A DNA stretch of 9,533 nucleotides from Bordetella parapertussis (GCA_943328885.2 CALQBT020000067.1:1-9533); one strand, 5' to 3'; positions 1 to 6,961 are shown, counted from the first letter of the stretch. The notes: generated from the sequence alone by a model not told the origin. Made by a program: numbers and translations.

Positions 1-18
1 GATGGTGGCAGGCCATCG

Positions 19-36
19 AGCCCGCGGCACCGGGCT
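19..36 (-). terminator. Hairpin just after the GST stop codon (possible terminator)
   Basis: A 6-base inverted repeat, AGCCCG at 19-24 and CGGGCT at 31-36 with a 6-base loop, begins 2 bases beyond the stop codon of the glutathione S-transferase gene. It is G+C rich, as expected for the end of a transcription unit. No run of T follows on the minus strand within the 18 bases left before the window edge, so it is not a textbook Rho-independent terminator. It may instead protect the 3' end or be chance in GC-rich DNA. Confidence 0.3.
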
Positions 37-37
37 G

Positions 38-646
38 TCAGGTGGCGATGCCCTTCTGGAAGGCCGGCCGCGCCTGCAGCCGCTGCACATAGCCGTGCAG
101 ATGGGTCATGTCTTCGGGCATGCAGCCCAGCCTGCGCGCCATGTAGCAGGCATGGCCGAGCATGAAATCGGCGCCCGACAAGTCCCCGATCAAGTAATCA
201 TGGCCTGCCAGTGCAGCATTCACCGGCTCGAGCGACTTGGTCAGCAAGCGCTTGGCCTGGCCCAGCGCTTCTTCACTGCGGCGCTCTGGCGGCAACAAAA
301 TGGTCTGAACCACGATGGTGTTGATCGGCGGCATCGCCATGCCTTCGCAGTAGTTGAACCACTGCAGGTAGCGCGGGAACCGTGGTGAAGCCACCGCCGG
401 CTTGAGTGCGCCGTCGCTATGGCGGGCGATGAGGTATTCGACGATCGCGCCCGATTCATACAGCATCACGGCACCGTCTTCGAGCACTGGCACGCGGCCC
501 AGCGGATGGCGGGCGCGGTGCTCGTCGGACTTCAGCGCCCTGGGGTGGAACTCCATACGGTTGAGCTCGTAGGGCAGTTGCAGTTCCTCGAGCAGCCAGA
601 CGATGCGACCGGCGCGGCTGTTGGGGGCATGGTGCAGTGTCAGCAT
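38..646 (-). CDS. Glutathione S-transferase family protein
   Basis: Predicted cytosolic GST of 202 residues, the usual family length, that would conjugate glutathione to an electrophile or use it in isomerisation or reductive cleavage. The N-terminal thioredoxin-like domain (about 1-78) shows N9-S10 near the start, the candidate Ser that activates glutathione thiol, then the WLLEEL helix, a cis-Pro loop R51-V52-P53 and the glutathione gamma-glutamyl contact E64-S65. The helical C-terminal domain (about 88-200) has the N-capping box S157-G-A-D160 within the DYLIGDLSGADF stretch. It is the last gene of a minus-strand trio, 25 bases after the DUF1330 gene and downstream of an SDR gene, so all three may act in one catabolic or detoxification route. 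The ATG at 646 is chosen because the GST fold begins at once with MLTLHHAPNS. No strong ribosome binding site precedes it. The family call is secure; subclass and substrate are unknown. Confidence 0.93.
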   Translation of the reverse strand: MLTLHHAPNSRAGRIVWLLEELQLPYELNRMEFHPRALKSDEHRARHPLGRVPVLEDGAVMLYESGAIVEYLIARHSDGALKPAVASPRFPRYLQWFNYCEGMAMPPINTIVVQTILLPPERRSEEALGQAKRLLTKSLEPVNAALAGHDYLIGDLSGADFMLGHACYMARRLGCMPEDMTHLHGYVQRLQARPAFQKGIAT

Positions 647-671
647 CGGCGGGTCTGCGTTAGCAAGTTGT

Positions 672-986
672 TCAGGTCCGGGCCGGCAGGCCGCGCACGA
701 TGGTCAGAAATTCGAGCATCGTGCCGGCACGGCGGTGCGCCGACAAGGCCTGGTAGTCGGCGTCGGCGTACCAACTGCGGGCCTGCGCCTCGGAAGGGAA
801 GCTGAAGATGATCATGCGCCCGCTGCGCGGCGCCTGGCCCTCCAGCGTGAAGGCGGCGTCGTCATAGGTGAGGAACTCGCCGCCGTACTTCTTGAGCAGG
901 GGAAAGAAACCTTTTTCATAGAGACGGTAGGCGACCGCGTCGGTGACGCTCAGGTTGACGATGGCGTACACAGGGACGTCGGACAT
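672..986 (-). CDS. DUF1330 domain protein
   Basis: Small 104-residue protein of the DUF1330 family, which has a dimeric alpha/beta-barrel (ferredoxin-like) fold. It begins with VPVYAIVNLSVTD, the first beta strand. It then carries YGGEFLTYDDA, the central strand RMIIFSFPS at about 57-65, the AQARSWYADADYQALSAHRR helix region, and a last strand LEFLTIVRGL. This order matches the family over its whole length. No catalytic function is established for most members; some relatives of this fold are small monooxygenases or isomerases. An ATG 45 bases upstream is possible, but the one at 986 is preferred: it starts at the domain edge and has a GAGG 9 bases before it, next to the SDR stop codon (11-base gap). 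The placement implies translation coupled to the SDR. Family call firm, role unknown. Confidence 0.88.
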   Translation of the reverse strand: MSDVPVYAIVNLSVTDAVAYRLYEKGFFPLLKKYGGEFLTYDDAAFTLEGQAPRSGRMIIFSFPSEAQARSWYADADYQALSAHRRAGTMLEFLTIVRGLPART

Positions 987-997
987 GGCGGGGGGCC

Positions 998-1786
998 TCA
1001 TTTCAGGTCGGCGTTGCTGGCATGGTTCCACCAGGCCAGGTCGGAATGGGCCCGCAGGTCGAGCTCGAAAGTCCAGGCCGAGCGGTGCTGGTGGGCCAGG
1101 TAGTAATAGGTGTTGGCCACCTCGGCAGGCAGCAGCAGCCCGTCGTTGTCCAGCCCCTTGCGCTCGCGCAGCGCCTGGAAGCGCTCAGGGCCGAGCATCT
1201 TGCCCAGCGTGTCGGGCGCGTCAACCGCGCCGTCGATGATGATGTGCGAGACATGGATGCCCTTGGCCGCAAACTGCGCGTTGAGCGATTGGCAGAGCAT
1301 GCGCCGTCCGCCCATGGCCGCAGCGTGCGAATGCTGGCCGGCGTTGCCGCGCATCGCGGCAGTGGCCGAGGTGACGATCAGCGCGCCCTTGCCACGGGCT
1401 TCCATGTACGGGAACAGCACTTGCGCCAGCCGGAACAGCCCGAAGGTCGCCATGCGCCAGCCGGTCTCGAAGGCCTTGAGCGTGGTGCTGGCCAGGCCCC
1501 GGTCGCCGATCTGCGCCCCCAGGTTGAACACGGCCACTGCGATCGGGCCGATGTTGGCCTCGATGTGCGTCACCATTTGCTCGATGCTGCCTTCTTCCAC
1601 CGCATTGAGGATGAAGCCGGTGGCCGAGCCACCCTCGGCTTCGATCTCGGCGACCATGCGGTCCAGGCCGGCCTTGTCGGTGCGACGCGCCAAGCAGGCG
1701 TGGTAGCCCTCGCGGGCGAAGCGCTTCGCCACATTGCCGCCGATACCCGCTCCGGCACCGACGATCAGACAGACGGGTTTGTTCAT
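998..1786 (-). CDS. SDR-family oxidoreductase with altered active site
   Basis: A 262-residue protein with a Rossmann fold of classical short-chain dehydrogenase/reductase length. The cofactor motif G10-A-G-A-G-I-G16 follows the first beta strand, and an N88-L-G-A91 segment stands where classical SDRs have NNAG. The candidate catalytic Ser is S140 in LIVTSATAAMRG. The expected Tyr-x3-Lys about 13 residues later is missing: the stretch reads Q151-H-S-H154-A-A-A-M158-G-G-R, so His and Met occupy the likely Tyr and Lys places. The fold and NAD(P) binding are well supported, while ordinary alcohol/ketone chemistry is doubtful. The reading frame is open a further 121 codons upstream, but MNKPVCLIVG is the natural N terminus and the upstream part overlaps the DUF1254 gene, so ATG 1786 is chosen. 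It is first of a trio with DUF1330 and GST genes. Substrate unknown. Confidence 0.9.
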   Translation of the reverse strand: MNKPVCLIVGAGAGIGGNVAKRFAREGYHACLARRTDKAGLDRMVAEIEAEGGSATGFILNAVEEGSIEQMVTHIEANIGPIAVAVFNLGAQIGDRGLASTTLKAFETGWRMATFGLFRLAQVLFPYMEARGKGALIVTSATAAMRGNAGQHSHAAAMGGRRMLCQSLNAQFAAKGIHVSHIIIDGAVDAPDTLGKMLGPERFQALRERKGLDNDGLLLPAEVANTYYYLAHQHRSAWTFELDLRAHSDLAWWNHASNADLK

Positions 1787-1913
1787 GGTCTGGTTCCGTT
1801 CTAAACGATATGCCGGTGCTGCACAACGACCGGCTCGATGGCTTGGCTTGGACATCATCGCCGACCTCATCATCGTCGATGCCCTCGCCTGCTGGCACCC
1901 GCGAAGGTGACAC

Positions 1914-1941
1914 CCCGCTCGACTTAAGCCTCGACAGCGGG
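1914..1941 (-). terminator. Imperfect hairpin after the DUF1254 gene (possible terminator)
   Basis: The 206-base gap at 1787-1992 between the DUF1254 and SDR genes holds one notable structure. CCCGCT at 1914-1919 pairs with AGCGGG at 1936-1941, and CGA at 1920-1922 with TCG at 1931-1933 after a 2-base bulge, leaving an 8-base loop. It starts 52 bases past the DUF1254 stop and would suit the end of the four-gene unit. No T tract follows on the minus strand. Elsewhere in the gap I see only an 8-base direct repeat (CATCATCG at 1853 and 1868) and no convincing -35/-10 pair for the SDR gene, although such a promoter would be expected here. Confidence 0.3.
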
Positions 1942-1992
1942 TCTGTTGCGCGAAATTGCCAGCTCGCGCTGAAGGTCGCGGCTCAAGCGCTT

Positions 1993-3366
1993 TTAGTCCA
2001 GCGGCTCGACCGCTGGCATGCCCCAGCCGCCCTTGATCGCCGCCGGCTCGGGCCAGTACAGCCTGGCATTGAGCAAGAAGGGCAGGCCAGGGGCCAACGG
2101 CAGCCAGTTCGGCTGTCGGGCCGGGTCGGGCGCGCTGGCCTGTAGCCACAGGTCGAGCGAGCCGTCGGAGTTGAAGACCAGCGGATCGCGGCTGCCCAAG
2201 GCGTGGCGCTTGAGCGGGTTGGCGATCAGGAAATCGTCGGCGCCGTAAGCCGTGATCGACCAGAAGGCCTTGACTGGCGGCAGCTCACCGGCCCGGAAGT
2301 GCAGCCGGTAGCGGCGGCTGCCGTCCAAGGCCCGCCCCTGGGCGTCGATGCCGGTGTTCGGGTAGACCGCGTCGGCCGGCAGATTCGCGCCCAGTCCGAC
2401 CACCGCCACCACGGCACGGATGTTGTAGTGCGTGCCGTAGTCACCCAGCATCGAAGGCGGGGTCGACCAGCCGCGCAGCAGGTCGCGTGGCTGCTTGAGT
2501 TCCCGAGCCACCCTGCGGTCGGCGAGCCAGCGGCCCAGGCTGACAGCGCAGCGGTCGAGCAGCCCCCAATGCGGTGCTCGGCCTGCTTGCACGCCCAAGC
2601 GCTCGAGCTTGAGCAGCATCGGCGCGTCAGCCGCGGCCGGCGGGTTGGTCAGCATCAGCGCGGCCAGGCGGTCGAAGAAGACCTCGGTGCCCATCGCCTG
2701 CATCTGCTGCACCGGCGGCGCGGGCTTGAACGCCGCGCCCTGCCAGGCCGGCTCGACCGACCCGCCAAGCGGGGCGTCGAGTGCGCGCAGCGTGATGCCG
2801 TCTTGCAGCCTGTGCACCAGCGGGTAATCGGCCGCGCCCCGGGTCTCGGTGCGGCCGATCAACCAAACGATGTCGGTGGGCGCGCGCAGCAGCGTCATGC
2901 CGGCCGGCAGCTCGCCCTGCCAGGCCCGGCCGACCAACAGGAAGCGGCCGCCAGCGTTGCCGGTGCTGCGGCTGCCTGGCGCGGCGAAGACATTCGTCCA
3001 GCCGTCGAGAAACGCCATCACCTCGTAGCGCTGGTCGTTGGCCGCCATCTCGAACACCCAGGGCCCTTGCGCCGTGTCGATGAAGGCGGTGGTGTAGAGC
3101 GTGTCGACATTGGGCCGCACCACGTCCTTGAAGCTGGCGTCGGGGAACTGGCGCACCCGGCGGAGCTGGTTCTCGGGCCCGACGTTCAGCGCGGCGCTGG
3201 CCCGGGTGACATCCATCATCACCAGCGGGTAGCCGTAGAGGTAGGCCTCGGCACCGAGCGCGATCTGCTCGGCCTTGGCGTAGAGCAGCGCAGCGACCAA
3301 GCCCAGCAGCGCCGCGAACGCGCCGACCCAGCGCCTCCACCCGGTCCAGCGTGGCCGCAGGCTCAC
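1993..3366 (-). CDS. DUF1254/DUF1214 domain protein with N-terminal signal or anchor
   Basis: A 457-residue protein with the two-domain architecture DUF1254 then DUF1214. The DUF1254 part (about 35-170) has A-Y-L-Y-G-Y-P-L-V-M-M at 41-51 and R84-P-N-V-D-T-L-Y-T91, both typical. The DUF1214 part (about 330-440) has V365-K-A-F-W-S-I-T-A-Y-G, LGSRD at 390-394, DGSLDLWLQ at 401-409, NWLPLAP at 420-426 and a closing RLYWPEP. Residues 12-30 form a hydrophobic segment after five Arg within the first 12 residues, and A30-K-A32 could be a signal peptidase site, so the domains should lie in the periplasm. The biochemical role of this family is not established. The start is GTG at 3366: it overlaps the FGE stop codon in a GTGA tetranucleotide, so translation is probably coupled. 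It is the last gene of the sulfatase unit. Family call strong, function open. Confidence 0.92.
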   Translation of the reverse strand: MSLRPRWTGWRRWVGAFAALLGLVAALLYAKAEQIALGAEAYLYGYPLVMMDVTRASAALNVGPENQLRRVRQFPDASFKDVVRPNVDTLYTTAFIDTAQGPWVFEMAANDQRYEVMAFLDGWTNVFAAPGSRSTGNAGGRFLLVGRAWQGELPAGMTLLRAPTDIVWLIGRTETRGAADYPLVHRLQDGITLRALDAPLGGSVEPAWQGAAFKPAPPVQQMQAMGTEVFFDRLAALMLTNPPAAADAPMLLKLERLGVQAGRAPHWGLLDRCAVSLGRWLADRRVARELKQPRDLLRGWSTPPSMLGDYGTHYNIRAVVAVVGLGANLPADAVYPNTGIDAQGRALDGSRRYRLHFRAGELPPVKAFWSITAYGADDFLIANPLKRHALGSRDPLVFNSDGSLDLWLQASAPDPARQPNWLPLAPGLPFLLNARLYWPEPAAIKGGWGMPAVEPLD

Positions 3367-4430
3367 GGCTTGGCCAGGCCGGAGGCTGGACCGGCCGCGT
3401 TCAGCACGGTGCGAAACCCGAGGTGGCTGGCACCCAGGTCATCGTCCTGCGGCTGGCGCGATCCCGAGCGGTAGCGGGCGCAGTAGTTTGGCGCGCACAG
3501 GAACGAGCCGCCCTTGATCACGCGCTGCGCGCTGCTGCGCAGTCCCGCGGGCAGTTGCTCAGACGCCGGCCGCGCAGCGTCACGATGATGGGGCCGGTAG
3601 GCGTCGACGGTGAGCTCCCAGACGTTGCCGATCATGTCGAACAAGCCGAGCGCGTTCGGTGCATAACAGCCCACCGGCGCCAGGCCGACGAAGCCGTCCT
3701 CGCCCGAGTTCGCCACCGGGAACAGGCCTTGCCAGGTGTTGGCTTGCAGCGGCTGATCATGGTCTTGCGCGGCCAGCGCTTGGCCGGCGCGGGCCGCCCA
3801 TTCCCACTGCGCCTCGCTGGGCAAGCTGTGGCCTCGCCAGCGCGCATAGGCCTGCGCGTCGGCGATCGTCACCGCGACCACCGGGAAAGAACCATGGCCA
3901 GCGATGCTGCTGCCCGGGCCGCCGGGATGGCGCCAATCGGCGCCCGACAAGTAGCGCCACCATGAGTCGGGCGCGCCAGCGCCTGTCACCGCCTTGGGCA
4001 TCACGAACACCACCGCGCCGGGTTTTCGCTGCTCGGCCGTCAGGCCGGGGTGGCGCGCGGCATCGACCGGGCGCTCGGCATCGGTGAGATAACCGGTGGC
4101 CGCGACGAAAGCGGCAAACTCGTCGTTGCTGACCTCGGTGCGGTCCATCCAGAAACCCGAGACCCGGGTCTGACGCAGCGGCAGCTCCTCAGGGTAGACC
4201 GTGTCGCCGAATTCGAAGCTGCCGCCGGGCACCCAGACCATGCCGGGATGCGGCGCCGCCGAGTGCTGTACCGGCAGCGTGCATTGCAGCCGCTGCGTCG
4301 GCGCAGCGCTGCGTCCCGCCAGCCCATACCAGGCGCCGGCCAGCGCCAGCGCGAACACCAAGGCCCACCCGTGCTTCGAATGCCAGACCTGAGCAAAAGC
4401 CGCCAGGCCGCGAGCTAGCCACGCCACCAC
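3363..4430 (-). CDS. Formylglycine-generating enzyme (sulfatase-modifying factor)
   Basis: A 355-residue protein of the SUMF1/FGE family, which oxidises the Cys of a sulfatase C-x-P-x-R core to C-alpha-formylglycine using O2 and copper. The FGE domain runs from M64-V-W-V-P-G-G to the end, with FWMDRTEVSNDEFAAFV (93-109), FPVVAVT (182-188), LPSEAQWEWAARAG (203-216), GNVWEL (268-273) and GGSFLCAPNYCARYRSGSR (307-325). C312 and C317 match the copper-binding active-site Cys pair of true FGEs in identity and spacing, which argues against a PvdO or EgtB-type relative without this pair. Residues 21-39 are a hydrophobic segment preceded by R7, K19 and H20, suggesting export or anchoring with a periplasmic catalytic domain. 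The start is GTG at 4430, two bases after the sulfatase TGA; the frame is open much further upstream but would overlap the sulfatase. The substrate is almost certainly the adjacent sulfatase. Confidence 0.92.
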   Translation of the reverse strand: MVAWLARGLAAFAQVWHSKHGWALVFALALAGAWYGLAGRSAAPTQRLQCTLPVQHSAAPHPGMVWVPGGSFEFGDTVYPEELPLRQTRVSGFWMDRTEVSNDEFAAFVAATGYLTDAERPVDAARHPGLTAEQRKPGAVVFVMPKAVTGAGAPDSWWRYLSGADWRHPGGPGSSIAGHGSFPVVAVTIADAQAYARWRGHSLPSEAQWEWAARAGQALAAQDHDQPLQANTWQGLFPVANSGEDGFVGLAPVGCYAPNALGLFDMIGNVWELTVDAYRPHHRDAARPASEQLPAGLRSSAQRVIKGGSFLCAPNYCARYRSGSRQPQDDDLGASHLGFRTVLNAAGPASGLAKP

Positions 4431-4432
4431 GC

Positions 4433-6097
4433 TCAGTTGGCCCAGTAGGTGAACTCGTCGCCAGGGGCCTGTGGCTGGTCCAACGTCTTGTCGATCAACA
4501 CCGGTAACTCGATGAACGAGGGCCACAGCGGCGGCGGCATGCCGGCATGGTGGGCGGCGAGCAAGGCCTTGAGCTGCGCCAGCTTCTGCGGCTGCAGCGA
4601 TGCCAGGTTGCGCCGCTCGGTCGGGTCGTCGCCAAGATTGAACAGCCAGTCCTTCTTGGGACGCTCCGACACGATCAGCTTCCAGCCCTGGTCCTGCACC
4701 GTGCGGTAAGGGCCGTCGCGCCAGTACAGCGCGCGCGCCGGTTGCGCCTTGCCGCCTGGCGCCAGAAAGGGCAGCAGGTTGACGCCATCGATCACCCGGT
4801 CGGTCGGCAGGCTCACGCCGGCCGCGGCCACGACAGTGGGCAGGATGTCGATGTTGGACATCGGCGCCGCGTAGCGCGTGCCGGCCGGGATGTGGCCGGG
4901 CCATTTGGCGACATAGGGCACCCGCAGCCCGCCTTCGAACAGCGTGAGCTTCCAGCCGCGAAAAGGCTTGTTGACCTCGGGGATGCCGATGTAGTTGGGC
5001 GCGCCGTTGTCGCTGGTGAAGATCACGATCGTGTTGCTGTCTAGCCCCTCGTCACGCAATGTCTGCAGCACCCGGCCGACGCTGCGATCGACCGATCGCA
5101 CCATCGCCGCGTAGACCCGGCGCCGGTGATCGGGGATGTGGGCCAGCGCGTCGTAATCGGCTTTGCTGGCCTGCAGCGGCGTGTGCACGCCCCAGTGCGC
5201 CAGGTACATGAAGAAAGGCCGGTGCTTGTTGCGCCGGATCGCGGTGACCGCCTCGTCGGTGAAGTAGTCGGTCAGGTACTTGGCCGGCTCGAACCACTTG
5301 CCGGCGTTGTAGCTGACGCCGTAGCGCATGTTGTGCCACAGGAACTTGTCGATCGGGTCGAAGTCCTGCTTGGAATTGACCGCCCGGGGATCATTTTCGG
5401 GCAGGTACATCCCACTCTCCATGAACAGGCTCTCGTCAAAGCCCTGGTTGTTGGGCCGCATCTCAGGGGTGCTGCCGAGGTGCCATTTGCCGATGTGGAT
5501 GTTGTGGTAGCCGCGCCCCTTGAGCAATTCGGCGACGGTCCGCTCGGACGCAGGCATGCCCAGTTCGCCGAACTCCGGGACCTGGCTGGCCTTGGTCTGG
5601 TCGATGATGACCGGGAGAAGACCGGTCGGGTCGGCGTAGAGCGCACCGGCCACGCGGGCCAGTTGGCCTGGCAAGGGCGTGAACTCGACGCCAAAGCGCC
5701 AGGGATAGCGGCCCGTCATCAGCGCGGCGCGCGAGACGGTGCACACCGCGCCGCCGGCATAGCCCTGGTCGAAGCGCACGCCGTCGCGGGCGATCGAATC
5801 GATGGCCGGCGTGGGCACGCCTTCGGCCTGGTGGCCGCCGCCGTGGGTCGAGACATCATTGATGCCCAGATCGTCAGCCAGGATCACGATGATGTTGGGC
5901 GGGCGCTGCGCCAGCGCCTGCGCGGGTGCGGCCGGCCCGGCCTGCCAGGGCACCGGACGGTTGGCGTCGCGGGGGTGGACGATGTCGGTGTACCAACCCA
6001 GCGTATACATCAGCACATGCAGCCGGTTGGCATAGACCAACGCGGCCACCGCAGCGAGCCCGAGCACAGCGATCAGCAAGGACTTGCGAAGTTTCAT
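4433..6097 (-). CDS. Type I sulfatase (formylglycine-dependent), exported or membrane-anchored
   Basis: A 554-residue arylsulfatase-type hydrolase that would cleave a sulfate ester. After an N-terminal basic and hydrophobic segment (MKLRKS, then about 7-23; V21-Y-A23 could be a cleavage site) the core begins at PPNIIVILADDLG (66-78), where D75 and D76 are metal ligands. The active-site stretch is C119-T-V-S-R123 followed by AALMTGR, so the third position is Val, not the usual Pro. Other signature residues are intact: G203-K-W-H-L-G208, H301 and H305 in HWGVHTP, S362-D-N-G365 with metal ligands D363/N364, and R380-G-W-K383. The C-terminal part has NLGDDPTERRNLA (487-499), usual in arylsulfatases. 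No lipobox. An in-frame GTG at 6106, two bases after the upstream stop, would add MSK to the front; no ribosome binding site separates the two. The FGE gene follows at once. Class firm; substrate not predictable. Confidence 0.94.
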   Translation of the reverse strand: MKLRKSLLIAVLGLAAVAALVYANRLHVLMYTLGWYTDIVHPRDANRPVPWQAGPAAPAQALAQRPPNIIVILADDLGINDVSTHGGGHQAEGVPTPAIDSIARDGVRFDQGYAGGAVCTVSRAALMTGRYPWRFGVEFTPLPGQLARVAGALYADPTGLLPVIIDQTKASQVPEFGELGMPASERTVAELLKGRGYHNIHIGKWHLGSTPEMRPNNQGFDESLFMESGMYLPENDPRAVNSKQDFDPIDKFLWHNMRYGVSYNAGKWFEPAKYLTDYFTDEAVTAIRRNKHRPFFMYLAHWGVHTPLQASKADYDALAHIPDHRRRVYAAMVRSVDRSVGRVLQTLRDEGLDSNTIVIFTSDNGAPNYIGIPEVNKPFRGWKLTLFEGGLRVPYVAKWPGHIPAGTRYAAPMSNIDILPTVVAAAGVSLPTDRVIDGVNLLPFLAPGGKAQPARALYWRDGPYRTVQDQGWKLIVSERPKKDWLFNLGDDPTERRNLASLQPQKLAQLKALLAAHHAGMPPPLWPSFIELPVLIDKTLDQPQAPGDEFTYWAN

Positions 6098-6108
6098 CTT
6101 CGACACGG

Positions 6109-6933
6109 TCAGCGCGCGGCCCCGGCCACCGAAAATTGCGCCGCGTTGTCGTGCAGCCATTGCCGCGACAGCGCCGCTTCGTGCTGGCTGGGGTGGAAAT
6201 CGCGCGCCAGGTAATCGCGCCACAAGCCGACGTTGCCGCGGATGATCCCGTCGCGGGCCAGCAGCAGCCTGGCCCCGCTGCGCCAGGTCGACCAGTGCCA
6301 GAAGCTGCCGTCGTGCCAGAGGTTGCGCAAGGTCTGGCGCAACACGTCGGCCAGGAAGACCACCGTGACATAGCGGAAGATCCGCACCCGCCAGCCGTGG
6401 TGGCCGCTGACGGCCTGGTAGATGTCGAAGGCCGTGCTGCGGTGCTCGGACTCCTCAGCGCTGTGCCATTGCCACAGCGTCTGCAGCCGCGGCTCGGCGC
6501 CGGCCAGCGCCTCGGGGTGGCGCAGCAACCAGTTGGCGAAGATCGCGGTGAAATGCTCGGTTGCCGCAGTGGCGGCCAGATGAACCCAAGCGTCGCGGTG
6601 GGCGTTGGCCGCAATTCGCTTCAAGGCCCGGACCTCGATCGTGTTGCGCAAGCCCTGCTCGACCAGATGGCGGTTGAACAGCGCATGGACGCGCCGGTGC
6701 GTGGCCTCTTGGCCGACAAAGCCGGCGACCTCGGCCGCGAAACGCCCGCGCTCGGCCTCGGGCAAGGACTTCAGTGCGGCCCGCACCGAGTCGATGAAAT
6801 ACTGCTCGCCGACCGGAAAGCTCATCGACAGCGCGTTGAAAAATGCTGTTCGAAACGCATCGCCACCGTTCCAGCGGCCGGCAACGGGCGCGTCGAGGTC
6901 GATCAGCAGACGGCGAACCAGGAGATCGCTCAC
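6109..6933 (-). CDS. PF10118-type 'metal-dependent hydrolase' with ferritin-like diiron motif
   Basis: A 274-residue, mostly helical protein resembling the PF10118 family, annotated in databases as predicted metal-dependent hydrolases, with no activity known to me for this type. The potential metal ligands are arranged as E43 (VGEQYF), E76-A-T-H79, E126 (TEHFTA) and E161-S-E-H164 (AEESEHRSTAFD). This is the E...ExxH...E...ExxH order of ferritin-like carboxylate-bridged diiron proteins. I infer a diiron oxygenase or oxidase is as likely as a hydrolase. No signal peptide. A hydrophobic helix near 187-197 may contact the membrane. The start is GTG at 6933, placed 7 bases after AAAGGA, the best ribosome binding site of the cluster. 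It is the first gene of the sulfatase unit and its stop lies 2 bases before a GTG that could start the sulfatase. Family call good, chemistry open. Confidence 0.85.
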   Translation of the reverse strand: MSDLLVRRLLIDLDAPVAGRWNGGDAFRTAFFNALSMSFPVGEQYFIDSVRAALKSLPEAERGRFAAEVAGFVGQEATHRRVHALFNRHLVEQGLRNTIEVRALKRIAANAHRDAWVHLAATAATEHFTAIFANWLLRHPEALAGAEPRLQTLWQWHSAEESEHRSTAFDIYQAVSGHHGWRVRIFRYVTVVFLADVLRQTLRNLWHDGSFWHWSTWRSGARLLLARDGIIRGNVGLWRDYLARDFHPSQHEAALSRQWLHDNAAQFSVAGAAR

Positions 6934-6940
6934 CGGTGAA

Positions 6941-6946
6941 TCCTTT
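6941..6946 (-). promoter_or_regulatory. Ribosome binding site of the PF10118 gene
   Basis: AAAGGA on the minus strand, 7 bases before the GTG at 6933. It is the only strong Shine-Dalgarno sequence in the four-gene unit. It supports the GTG start here and suggests that the three downstream genes rely mainly on translational coupling. Confidence 0.7.
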
Positions 6947-6961
6947 CAGAAACTGTGGCGG

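Noticed and set aside
38..1786. Reading the SDR and GST pair as a lignin beta-ether cleavage system
   Set aside because: That pathway uses SDR and GST enzymes, but this SDR lacks the catalytic pair and nothing in the GST points to etherases; the resemblance is only at family level.
1853..1875. Direct repeat CATCATCG as a binding site or short repeat array
   Set aside because: Only two 8-base copies, low complexity, no further copies; likely chance.
1927..1992. In-frame continuation of DUF1254 past its TAA for about 21 codons (possible readthrough)
   Set aside because: A short open stretch is expected by chance at this GC content, and WPEP...PLD near the TAA is a normal family C terminus.
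1787..2149. 121-codon extension of the SDR frame
   Set aside because: It overlaps the DUF1254 gene and gives a low-complexity Ala/Arg-rich peptide; the Rossmann fold begins at MNKPVCL.
2203..3474. 423-codon open frame on the plus strand
   Set aside because: It is antisense to the DUF1254 gene; its composition is Arg/Gly/His-rich without any recognisable domain, as expected for a shadow in GC-rich DNA.
4431..4904. N-terminal extension of the FGE frame by 158 codons
   Set aside because: It lies wholly within the sulfatase gene in another frame, its peptide has no domain resemblance, and the GTG at 4430 directly after the sulfatase stop is a natural start.
5126..6214. 362-codon open frame on the plus strand
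   Set aside because: It is antisense to the sulfatase, which has complete catalytic motifs; the shadow frame has none.
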